From assembly GCA_035539075.1 (NCBI GenBank), contig DATLJB010000031.1, forward strand, positions 9,159 to 73,158: DNA of 64,000 bases, given 5' to 3'. Below the pieces are notes generated by a model. The model had not been told where the DNA came from, did not search any database, and saw nothing but the letters and a program-made list of their open reading frames with translations. Every line of letters begins with the position of its first letter. Position 1 is the stretch's first letter. The DNA is from Dongia_B sp035539075 (GTDB lineage: Bacteria; Pseudomonadota; Alphaproteobacteria; Dongiales; Dongiaceae). Positions 9,709-17,238 of this stretch are shown here, piece after piece. Both the position numbers and the translations under genes were made by a program.

Positions 9709-10792
9709 TATCGATCTCGGCCATATGCGCGCCGCCTTGTCCCTGGCAAGGCGGGGCCTCGGCCGGGTCGCGCCCAACCCTTCGGTTGGCTGCGTCATTC
9801 TCGACCGCATCGGACGCGTGGTCGGCCGCGGCCACACCCAGCCGGGCGGCCGGCCGCATGCCGAGACCGAAGCGCTGCGCCAGGCCGGCGCGGCGGCGGC
9901 CGGCGGCACCGCCTACGTCACCCTGGAGCCCTGTGCCCATTACGGCAAGACGCCGCCTTGCGCCGAAGCCCTGATCGCCGCCGGCATCGGGCGCTGCGTC
10001 GTGGCGCTCCAGGACCCCGATCCCCGGGTCGCGGGCAAGGGGCTCGGGATGCTGCGGCAAGCCGGCATCGAGGTCACCCTGGGCGTCCTGGCGGACGAGG
10101 CGGCGGAGGCCAATGCCGGTTTCCTGAAGCGGGTGCAGCAGGGGCGGCCGCTGGTCGGCCTGAAGCTTGCCACCACCCTGGACGGCAGGATCGCCACCAG
10201 CAGCGGCGAGAGCCAATGGATCACCGGCCCGGCAGCCCGCCAATACGGCCATCTGCTGCGCGCCGGCTTCGATGCCATCCTGATCGGCTCCGGAACCGCT
10301 CTGGCGGACAATCCCAGCCTGACCTGCCGGCTGCCCGGGCTCGAGCAGCGCTCGCCGGTGCGGCTGGTGCTTGACCGGCGCCTGCGCCTGCCGCTGGACA
10401 GCGATCTGGTGCGGACCGCAAGAACGGTGCCGGTCTGGCTCATCACCGGCGAAGGTCATGCCGACGCCGGGCTGGCTGCCTATCGGGCGGCGGGGGTCGA
10501 GGTCCTGGCCCTGGCCGGCACCGATCCCGGCAGCATCCTGTCCGCGCTGGGCGCCCGCGGCCTCACCCGGGTCCTGATCGAGGGCGGGGCGCAGGTGGCG
10601 ACGGCGTTTTTGCAGGCAAAGGCGGTAGACCGGCTGTTCTGGCTGCGGGCCGGCAGCATCATGGGGGGCGACGGATTGGCCGCCATCGGCGGTCTCGGCC
10701 TCCAGCGGCTGTCCGACATGCAGCGTTTTCACCTCAGCTCCGCGCAGCGCCTCGGTGGGGACTATCTGGAAACATACCGGCATTTATCGTAA
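9695..10792 (+). CDS. ribD: Bifunctional riboflavin deaminase/reductase RibD
   Basis: Carries out deamination and side-chain reduction steps 2 and 3 of riboflavin synthesis (365 aa). The N-terminal deaminase has the zinc motif HAETEAL and EPCAHYGKTPPCAEALIAAG at about 70-76 and 96-111. The C-terminal reductase begins near VGLKLATTLDGRIATSSGES and ends RVLIEGGAQVATAFLQAK. An ATG at 9626 would add 23 residues overlapping nrdR in another frame and without homology, so GTG at 9695 (VTPTDIDLGHMRAALSLA) is chosen. Even so, the ribosome-binding site is weak and coupling to nrdR is likely. Confidence 0.88.
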   Translation: MTPTDIDLGHMRAALSLARRGLGRVAPNPSVGCVILDRIGRVVGRGHTQPGGRPHAETEALRQAGAAAAGGTAYVTLEPCAHYGKTPPCAEALIAAGIGRCVVALQDPDPRVAGKGLGMLRQAGIEVTLGVLADEAAEANAGFLKRVQQGRPLVGLKLATTLDGRIATSSGESQWITGPAARQYGHLLRAGFDAILIGSGTALADNPSLTCRLPGLEQRSPVRLVLDRRLRLPLDSDLVRTARTVPVWLITGEGHADAGLAAYRAAGVEVLALAGTDPGSILSALGARGLTRVLIEGGAQVATAFLQAKAVDRLFWLRAGSIMGGDGLAAIGGLGLQRLSDMQRFHLSSAQRLGGDYLETYRHLS

Positions 10793-10853
10793 GACAGTCG
10801 CGAAACAGCCTGGGCCGATCCGGCCTGGCTGGCTAACTGGTTGAGTTTTCAGC

Positions 10854-11447
10854 ATGTTCACTGGGATTATTACTGACCTGGGCAAGGTCCGCGCGGTCGC
10901 GGCCGGCCCGGTTACGAAACTCAAGATCGATACCGCCTTCGATACGGCGACGATAGATCTCGGCGCCTCGGTGGCGTGCAACGGCATCTGCCTCAGCGTA
11001 GTGGAAAAAGCGCCCGGCTGGATGGCCTTCGAAGTCAGCAACGAAACCATCGACAAGACCACGCTGGGCGACTGGCGCGCCGGCACCCCGGTCAATCTGG
11101 AACGCGCCTTGAAACTCGGCGACGAGCTCGGCGGCCATATGGTCAGCGGCCATGTCGACGGCGTCGGTGTGATCATCGCGGTGAAGCCCGATGGCGGCAG
11201 CACCCGCATCGAGATCGAGGCGCCGGCCAATCTCGCACGCTCGATTGCCGCCAAGGGATCGATCACCGTCGACGGCGTCTCGCTGACGGTCAACGAAGTG
11301 ACGGACCGGGTCTTTGGCGTGAACATCATTCCGATCACCCAGACGGCAACCAATCTCGGGGCCGCCAAGGCCGGCGTCCGCGTCAACCTGGAAATCGACC
11401 TGATCGCACGCTATGTCGCCCGCCTGCTGGGCAAGGAGGCCGCGTGA
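10854..11447 (+). CDS. ribE: Riboflavin synthase alpha subunit
   Basis: Dismutates two molecules of 6,7-dimethyl-8-ribityllumazine to riboflavin (197 aa). Starts MFTGIITDLGKV as in nearly all members. Two lumazine-binding repeats are visible: ACNGICLSVVE with GHMVSGHVDGVG in the first half boundary, and KGSITVDGVSLTVNEV in the second. The stop overlaps the start of the next gene as GTGA. I saw no FMN riboswitch in the 61 nt upstream. Confidence 0.94.
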   Translation: MFTGIITDLGKVRAVAAGPVTKLKIDTAFDTATIDLGASVACNGICLSVVEKAPGWMAFEVSNETIDKTTLGDWRAGTPVNLERALKLGDELGGHMVSGHVDGVGVIIAVKPDGGSTRIEIEAPANLARSIAAKGSITVDGVSLTVNEVTDRVFGVNIIPITQTATNLGAAKAGVRVNLEIDLIARYVARLLGKEAA

Positions 11448-12607
11448 CCTTCGACGATGTGATCTCGCCGGCTTCCGACATCATCGACGATGCCAAGGCC
11501 GGCCGCATGTTCATCCTGGTCGATGACGAAGACCGCGAGAACGAGGGCGATCTCGTCATCCCGGCGCAGATGGCAACCGCCGAAGCAATCAATTTCATGG
11601 CGCGGTTCGGCCGCGGCCTGATCTGCCTCACCATGGAGCGCGAGCGGGTCGAGCAGCTCGGCCTGCCCTTGATGGCGCAGCGCAACGGCACGCGCCATCA
11701 GACCGCGTTCACCGTGTCGATCGAGGCGCGGGAAGGGGTGACGACAGGTATCTCGGCGCATGATCGCGCCCGCACCGTCGCGGTTGCCATCGATCCCGGC
11801 AAGGGCCCGCATGACATCGTCTCGCCGGGCCATATCTTTCCGTTGATGGCGCGCGATGGCGGCGTCCTGGTCCGCACCGGCCACACCGAGGCCTCGGTCG
11901 ATATCGCCCGGCTTGCCGGCCTCATTCCCGCCGGCGTCATCTGCGAGATCATGAATGACGACGGCACCATGGCGCGCCGCGACGACCTGATCCAGTTCGC
12001 CCAGCTGCATGGCCTGAAGATCGGCACCATCCGCGATCTGATCGCCTATCGCCGCCGCTATGACCGCATCATCGCACGGACCCTGGAAACCAGCTTCAAG
12101 AGCCGCCATGGCGGCGACTTCAAGATGTATGTCTACACCAATCAGGTGGCACATTCCGAACATGTCGCCCTGGTGAAAGGCGACATTCATGGCGATGACG
12201 CGGTGCTGGTGCGGATGCATGCCATGAGCGTGCTGGACGATGTGCTGGGCGATGCCGAAAGCGGCCGTGCCGGCGAACTGACGGCGGCCATGGATCTGGT
12301 CAGCCGGGAAGGGCGGGGGGTCATCGTGCTCATCCGCGAGCCTTTGCCGACCAGCCTCTCCGATGCCGTGCGTGCCCGCACCGAATTGCTGGAGCAGCCG
12401 CATCACGATGATGCTCATCTCGAGGGCGAGGCTGCCAAGGGGCCGCGCGCGGAATTGCGCGACTATGGCATCGGCGCCCAGATTCTGCTCGATCTCGGCG
12501 TCCGCAGGATGACGCTGCTCAGCAACCGCAAGAAAACCATTATCGGCCTGGATGGCTACGGCCTTACCGTGGTCGGCGAGCGGCCGATCCCGCTCGACAC
12601 TCTCTGA
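11444..12607 (+). CDS. ribBX: DHBP synthase with a degenerate GTP cyclohydrolase II-like domain (RibBX type)
   Basis: The N-terminal domain (about 1-205) is 3,4-dihydroxy-2-butanone 4-phosphate synthase, with the metal/active-site stretch DDEDRENEGDLVIPAQ near 26-41 and TGHTEASVDIARLAGL near 145-160. It should be active. The C-terminal domain (about 208-387) has the GTP cyclohydrolase II fold signals (GDIHGDDAVLVRMHAMS, LLSNRKKTIIGLDGYGL) but contains no cysteine at all. In E. coli RibA three cysteines (54, 65, 67) bind the essential zinc; here that stretch reads HAMSVLDDVLGDAESG. The RQEGRGIG-type catalytic stretch is also replaced. This matches proteins described as RibBX. GTG at 11444 is the start because AAGGAGG lies at 11433-11439. 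Confidence 0.85.
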   Translation: MTFDDVISPASDIIDDAKAGRMFILVDDEDRENEGDLVIPAQMATAEAINFMARFGRGLICLTMERERVEQLGLPLMAQRNGTRHQTAFTVSIEAREGVTTGISAHDRARTVAVAIDPGKGPHDIVSPGHIFPLMARDGGVLVRTGHTEASVDIARLAGLIPAGVICEIMNDDGTMARRDDLIQFAQLHGLKIGTIRDLIAYRRRYDRIIARTLETSFKSRHGGDFKMYVYTNQVAHSEHVALVKGDIHGDDAVLVRMHAMSVLDDVLGDAESGRAGELTAAMDLVSREGRGVIVLIREPLPTSLSDAVRARTELLEQPHHDDAHLEGEAAKGPRAELRDYGIGAQILLDLGVRRMTLLSNRKKTIIGLDGYGLTVVGERPIPLDTL

Positions 12608-12622
12608 CAGACAGGAACCAAA

Positions 12623-13099
12623 ATGCCCGACAAGCCGCATGTGCTGATCGTCGAAGCCCGCTTCTATGATGATATCCAGGATGCCCTGCTGCAAGGCGCC
12701 ACCCGTGCCCTGAAAAAGGGCGGCGCCAGCTATGAGGTCATCACGGTTCCCGGCGCCCTGGAAATCCCTGCCGCCATCCGCTTCGCCGTCAAGGCGCAGG
12801 CCGAAGGCAAGCTCGCCAAGCCCTATCACGGTTTCATCGCCCTCGGCTGCGTGATCCGCGGCGAGACCACGCATTATGAGACCGTCTGCAATGAGAGCGC
12901 GCGCGGTCTCATGGATTTGTCGCTGCAGCACAGCCTGGCGATTGGCAACGGCATCCTGACGGTAGAGAATGAAGAACAGGCCGCTGCCCGTACCCGGTCG
13001 GGCGAAGACGACAAGGAAGCCAATAAGGGCGGCGGTGCGGCCGAGGCCTGCCTGGCGATGATTGCCCTGAAGGGCCGTTTCGGCCTTGCCGGCGTGTGA
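12623..13099 (+). CDS. ribH: 6,7-dimethyl-8-ribityllumazine synthase
   Basis: Condenses the DHBP from the preceding gene product with the pyrimidinedione from RibD (158 aa). EVITVPGALEIPAAIRFA near 37-54 and GCVIRGETTHYETVCNESA near 76-94, holding the catalytic histidine, define the family. The C-terminal third carries an insertion of charged residues (TRSGEDDKEANKGGGAAEA) common in alphaproteobacterial type I enzymes. It follows ribBX by 15 nt and ends shortly before nusB. Confidence 0.94.
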   Translation: MPDKPHVLIVEARFYDDIQDALLQGATRALKKGGASYEVITVPGALEIPAAIRFAVKAQAEGKLAKPYHGFIALGCVIRGETTHYETVCNESARGLMDLSLQHSLAIGNGILTVENEEQAAARTRSGEDDKEANKGGGAAEACLAMIALKGRFGLAGV

Positions 13100-13143
13100 T
13101 GTCGGTTCTTTGCGGGCGAATATAGGCGGACGGGTATAGGTCA

Positions 13144-13665
13144 ATGACGAGCAAAGACAAGAAAGACGCCTTCGCCGAGCGCGGCAAACAACTGGCCCTG
13201 ACGCGCAGCGCCGCCCGGCTGGCGGCCGTTCAGGCGCTTTATCAATGGGAGGTGGCAGGCGGCAAGCCGGAAGCCATCGTGCGGGAATTTGCCGATCACC
13301 GGTTGAAGGAAATCGTCGATGGCGCAGAACTGCCGCCGGCCGACCTCAAGCTCTTCACCAACATCGTCGTCGGCGCTGCCACCCATGTGAAGGAGCTCGA
13401 CGACATGATCGCCGGCGTGCTGACGGAAGATTGGACCGTCGAGCGCCTGGAGGCGATCCTGCGCGCCATCCTGCGCTGCGGCACCTATGAACTGGTCCAT
13501 CGGCCCGACGTACCGCCACGCGTCACGATCGCCGAATATGTGTCTGTCACCGACGCCTTCTTCAGCGCCCGGGAGACCGGCCTGACCAATGGCATTCTCG
13601 ACCAGCTCGCCCGCAGCCTGCGGCCGGACGAGATGGCCCGACGCAGCGGGAACAGCCCGGCCTGA
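13144..13665 (+). CDS. nusB: Transcription antitermination factor NusB
   Basis: Binds boxA RNA with NusE (S10) in rRNA antitermination complexes (173 aa). The all-helical NusB pattern is clear: RSAARLAAVQALYQWEV at about 20-36, DWTVERLEAILRAILRCGTYEL near 97-118, and the C-terminal VSVTDAFFSARETGLTNGIL. The first 19 residues are a charged extension. The ribH-nusB-thiL order is a widely conserved arrangement. Confidence 0.94.
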   Translation: MTSKDKKDAFAERGKQLALTRSAARLAAVQALYQWEVAGGKPEAIVREFADHRLKEIVDGAELPPADLKLFTNIVVGAATHVKELDDMIAGVLTEDWTVERLEAILRAILRCGTYELVHRPDVPPRVTIAEYVSVTDAFFSARETGLTNGILDQLARSLRPDEMARRSGNSPA

Positions 13666-13666
13666 C

Positions 13667-14680
13667 ATGGCGGGATCAGGCGCTGAGACAGCCGCAGGAT
13701 TGCCGGGCGAGTTCACCGTCATTCGGCGCTATTTCGCGCCATTGGCAAAGGGCATGCCCGGCGCCCTCGATCTGACGGATGACGCCTGCACCTGGCAACC
13801 TGCAGCCGGCGAGGAAGTTGTCCTGACGGTCGATGCGCTGGTCGCCGGCATCCACTTTCTCCGCAGTGACCCGGCCGATCTGGTGGCGCGCAAGATGCTG
13901 CGCGTCAATCTCTCCGATCTGGCGGCCAAGGGCGCTAAGCCGGTCGGCTATCTGATGACCGTCGCCGTCGACGCCTCGGTCGACGAGGCCTGGATCGCAG
14001 ACTTCGCGCAAGGCCTGGCGCAGGATCAAAAGCTCTTCGACATCCATTTGATGGGCGGCGACACGGTCAAGACGCCGGGACCTTTGAGCCTGTCCCTGAC
14101 AGCCATCGGCACTGTCCCGGCGGGGCAGGCGCTGCGGCGCAAGGGGGCGAAACCCGGCGACCTCGTCTTCGTGACGGGCACGATTGGCGACGGCTATCTT
14201 GGGCTGCAGGCATTGCACGGTCGCCTGGCGGATATCAGCTGGGATCATCGGACGTTTCTGGCCGGTCGGTATCAGCTGCCGGAACCGCGTGTGGCCTTCG
14301 GACAGGAGTTGCGGCGGCGGGCGCTCGCTTCGGCCGCGATGGATGTTTCCGACGGCCTGATCGCCGATCTCGGCCATCTTGCCGAGGCTTCCGGCTGCGG
14401 CGCCATTCTGTGCAGCGACCAAGTGCCCTTGTCTGACGCGGCCGCCGGCCTGGTCGCTGAAAACCCTGATCTGATGATGGCTCTGCTGGCCGGCGGCGAC
14501 GACTACGAGATCCTGTTCACGGCCACGGCGGATAGGCGGGGCGAAATCGAGGCCCTGGGACAGTCGCTGCAACTGGCCGTGACAGAGATCGGCACCTGCG
14601 TCACGGGCGCCGAGGTTGCGGTCACCGATCGGGACGGAAATATTATCCCATTGACCCACAAGGGATATTCTCATTTTTAG
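13667..14680 (+). CDS. thiL: Thiamine-monophosphate kinase
   Basis: Phosphorylates thiamine monophosphate to thiamine diphosphate (337 aa). Motifs in order: DLTDDACTW near 31-39 (the usual GDDA metal site in slightly altered form), VDALVAGIHF near 54-63, LSDLAAKGAKPVGYL near 82-96, MGGDTVKTPGPLSLSLTAIG, MDVSDGLIADLGHLAE near 225-240 and AGGDDYEILFT near 277-287. An in-frame ATG at 13589 lies within nusB and adds 26 low-complexity residues, so the ATG at 13667, one base after the nusB stop, is chosen. Confidence 0.93.
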   Translation: MAGSGAETAAGLPGEFTVIRRYFAPLAKGMPGALDLTDDACTWQPAAGEEVVLTVDALVAGIHFLRSDPADLVARKMLRVNLSDLAAKGAKPVGYLMTVAVDASVDEAWIADFAQGLAQDQKLFDIHLMGGDTVKTPGPLSLSLTAIGTVPAGQALRRKGAKPGDLVFVTGTIGDGYLGLQALHGRLADISWDHRTFLAGRYQLPEPRVAFGQELRRRALASAAMDVSDGLIADLGHLAEASGCGAILCSDQVPLSDAAAGLVAENPDLMMALLAGGDDYEILFTATADRRGEIEALGQSLQLAVTEIGTCVTGAEVAVTDRDGNIIPLTHKGYSHF

Positions 14681-14781
14681 CAGTTTGGCAGAATCATTAG
14701 ATGGCCAGCTGTTTAGTTAAACCTTGTTAACCAAAAGCCCCTTACACTCCGCTCCGGAAAACGATTCGGACCGTCTCGCGG

Positions 14782-15222
14782 ATGAAAAAGCTCCTGCTCA
14801 TCCTGATTTTACTGCTGCTTCTCGGCGGCGGAGCAGGTGCTGCCTGGTGGTTCTATCTGCGCAAGCCCGACAATGCCGCCCCGCCGCCCCCGCCTGCGCC
14901 GACCTTGACCAAGGTCGATCTCGAGGCGCTTCCCGTTTCGGTGATCAAAGGCAGCCGCGTCGCCCGCGTCTTTTATCTCAAGCTGACCTTGATCTTCGAT
15001 TCGCCGAAGAAACAGGACAAGGTTGAAAAGATCATGCCGCGGCTGCTCGACGGCTTCTGCGTCGAGTTGCATGAATTGCTTGCGCGCAAGCTGATGGAAG
15101 AAAGCGACTATAACAACGACCTCATCACCCTGCGCCTGCAGGAGGTCGCCGATCGCCTGATGGGGCCGGGCACGGTCACCAAGGTCAGCATCTCCGGCAT
15201 CGACCGCCAAGAGTTCAAATAA
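14782..15222 (+). CDS. FliL-like membrane-anchored protein
   Basis: A 146-residue protein with one N-terminal membrane segment (about 3-27, LLLILILLLLLGGGAGAAWW), a proline-rich linker (PPPPPAPTL) and a periplasmic domain. The domain has the shape of FliL: a beta segment ARVFYLKLTLIFDSPKKQDKVEKI, then helices and a final strand TKVSISGIDRQEF. FliL supports the flagellar stator in many bacteria, but there are no flagellar genes here, and this gene may be a paralogue with another role. It follows thiL by 101 nt. Confidence 0.6.
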   Translation: MKKLLLILILLLLLGGGAGAAWWFYLRKPDNAAPPPPPAPTLTKVDLEALPVSVIKGSRVARVFYLKLTLIFDSPKKQDKVEKIMPRLLDGFCVELHELLARKLMEESDYNNDLITLRLQEVADRLMGPGTVTKVSISGIDRQEFK

Positions 15223-15392
15223 GCAGTTCGAAAAAGGGGCGGGCAGACCGCGAGAAAGAAGCGCGTCATGGGGCGATCTTTTCGCTTGCCCGATTTTCGG
15301 CCACGGGGGCATCCTTAGCGCCACAATAGCCGCACGAAGCGGCATTCATCGGCAGCATTGATCGCCAGTGGCGAGGGCGCAGGGGAGGGGCG

Positions 15393-17012
15393 ATGTTGAT
15401 CTATGAGATCGGATTGGAGCGGAATGCCGGCAATTATGTTCCGCTGACACCGGTATCCTTCCTGGAGAGATCGGCGCAGGTCTATCCACATAAGACCGCG
15501 ATGATCGAAGGTGAGCGCCAAGTCACCTATCGCGAGATGTTTCGCCGCTGCCGACAATTCGCCGATCGGCTCCGTGCCCTGCGGGTCGGCTATCACGACA
15601 CGGTCTCGGTGCTGGCGCCTAACTGCATTGCCCTGCTTGAAGCGCATTATGGCATCGCCATGGCGGGCGGCGTGCTCAATGCCATCAACTATCGGCTCGA
15701 CGGTCCGACCATCGCATTCATCCTCAATCACGGCCACAGCAAGGTGCTGCTGGTGGATTCGGAGTTTGTCCCCCAGGCGCGCCAGGCCCTGCAACTGATC
15801 GGCCGCGATATACCGGTGATCGAGATCGTCGCCGCCGGTTATCCCGGCAGCGAAGGCCAGTGGACCAGCTATGAGGATTTTCTTGCCGGTGGCGACCCGG
15901 AAGCGCCCATCGACTGGCCACAGGATGAGTGGCAATCGATCGCCCTCAATTACACCTCAGGAACCACCGGCGATCCGAAGGGCGTCGTCTATCATCATCG
16001 GGGCGCCTATCTGAACGCGCTCGGAAATGCCCTGGCCACGCACCTTACCCCCGATAGCGTCTATCTCTGGACCCTGCCGATGTTTCACTGCAACGGCTGG
16101 ACCTATACCTGGGGCGTCACCGCGGTGGGAGCGACACATGTCTGCCAGCGCGCCATCGTGCCGGCGCAGATCTTCGCCAAGATCGCCCGCCATCGCGTGA
16201 CACAAATGTGCGGCGCCCCGGTCGTTCTCACCATGCTGGCTTTCGCCCCGGAAAGCGATCGCGTTGCCTTCTCGCATCGGGTGAAGATCACAACCGGCGG
16301 CGCAGCGCCCACCAGCACGATCATCGCCAGGATGGAGGCACTCGGCTTCACCGTCACCCATGCCTATGGCCTGACCGAGACCTACGGACCGGCAACCCTC
16401 TGCGAGTGGCAACGCGACTGGGATGGCCTGGCATTGGAAGAACGCGCCAGCAAAATGGCGCGGCAGGGTGTGGCCTATATCACCGCGGCAGGCGCCACCG
16501 TCATCGACCCTGCTACCGGCCGGGAGCAGCCGGCGGATGGCGAGACCATGGGCGAGATCGCCCTGCGCGGCAACACGGTGATGAAGGGCTACCTGCTCAA
16601 TCCGACGGCGACCGAGGCCGTGCTGAAGGACGGCTGGTTCCGTTCCGGCGATCTCGGCGTCAAGCATCCGGATGGCTATATCGAGGTCAAGGACCGGTCC
16701 AAGGATGTGATCATTTCCGGCGGCGAAAACATTTCCTCGCTGGAAGTCGAAGAGGTGCTGTCCCGCCACCCGGCCGTGCGCGAAGTCGCCGTCGTCGCAA
16801 AGCCCGATGCCCATTGGGGCGAAGTGCCCTGTGCCTTCATCGCGCTGAAAAGCGGCGCAGAAAACGTAACGGCCGACTCGGTGATCGACTGGTGCCGCAG
16901 CGAAATGGCCGGCTTCAAGCGGCCGCGCTGCGTGGTCTTTGGCGAACTGCCGAAGACGCTGACCGGCAAGGTGCAGAAATTCGTCCTGCGGCAGCGCGCC
17001 ACCGAGTTCTGA
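15393..17012 (+). CDS. Acyl-CoA synthetase (AMP-forming)
   Basis: ANL-family enzyme (539 aa) that activates a carboxylic acid as an acyl-adenylate and transfers it to CoA. Core motifs are intact: P-loop YTSGTTGDPKGVVYHHRG near 187-204, YGLTETYGP near 325-333, RSGDLGV near 416-422, DRSKDVIISGGENISSLEV near 434-452, and the catalytic lysine in LPKTLTGKVQKF near 520-531. It looks most like the medium-chain/methylmercaptopropionate-CoA ligase group, with MFHCNGWTYTWGV at the substrate pocket. Substrate is not determinable. AGGGGAGGGG precedes the ATG. It is monocistronic. Confidence 0.85.
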   Translation: MLIYEIGLERNAGNYVPLTPVSFLERSAQVYPHKTAMIEGERQVTYREMFRRCRQFADRLRALRVGYHDTVSVLAPNCIALLEAHYGIAMAGGVLNAINYRLDGPTIAFILNHGHSKVLLVDSEFVPQARQALQLIGRDIPVIEIVAAGYPGSEGQWTSYEDFLAGGDPEAPIDWPQDEWQSIALNYTSGTTGDPKGVVYHHRGAYLNALGNALATHLTPDSVYLWTLPMFHCNGWTYTWGVTAVGATHVCQRAIVPAQIFAKIARHRVTQMCGAPVVLTMLAFAPESDRVAFSHRVKITTGGAAPTSTIIARMEALGFTVTHAYGLTETYGPATLCEWQRDWDGLALEERASKMARQGVAYITAAGATVIDPATGREQPADGETMGEIALRGNTVMKGYLLNPTATEAVLKDGWFRSGDLGVKHPDGYIEVKDRSKDVIISGGENISSLEVEEVLSRHPAVREVAVVAKPDAHWGEVPCAFIALKSGAENVTADSVIDWCRSEMAGFKRPRCVVFGELPKTLTGKVQKFVLRQRATEF

Positions 17013-17238
17013 ACCCACGAAATCCCATTCCAAAAACTGATTCCCGCACCGGATAAATCCGGGGCAGCAACGGATTCCCGCACGGCGCATTCGTCGCCGC
17101 CTGCGACAATTTGCCATGTCCCGCCGATTGCTTTACGTTTTCCCGGCCTGGTCCAAACGATGGGAGGTCAATGGGTCGGGCGACATATCAGTTGCGTCTT
17201 GTTCGAAAATAAACCCAACGGGATGAAGGGGTAAGAAT

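Noticed and set aside
10793..10853. Possible FMN riboswitch before riboflavin synthase or ribD
   Set aside because: The gaps are 61 nt or overlapping and do not contain the conserved RFN stem sequences.
11411..13144. A 577-codon open frame on the minus strand across ribBX-ribH
   Set aside because: It is antisense to two clear riboflavin genes, and rich in His, Asp, Gln and Ala as expected of a high-GC shadow frame, with no domain pattern.
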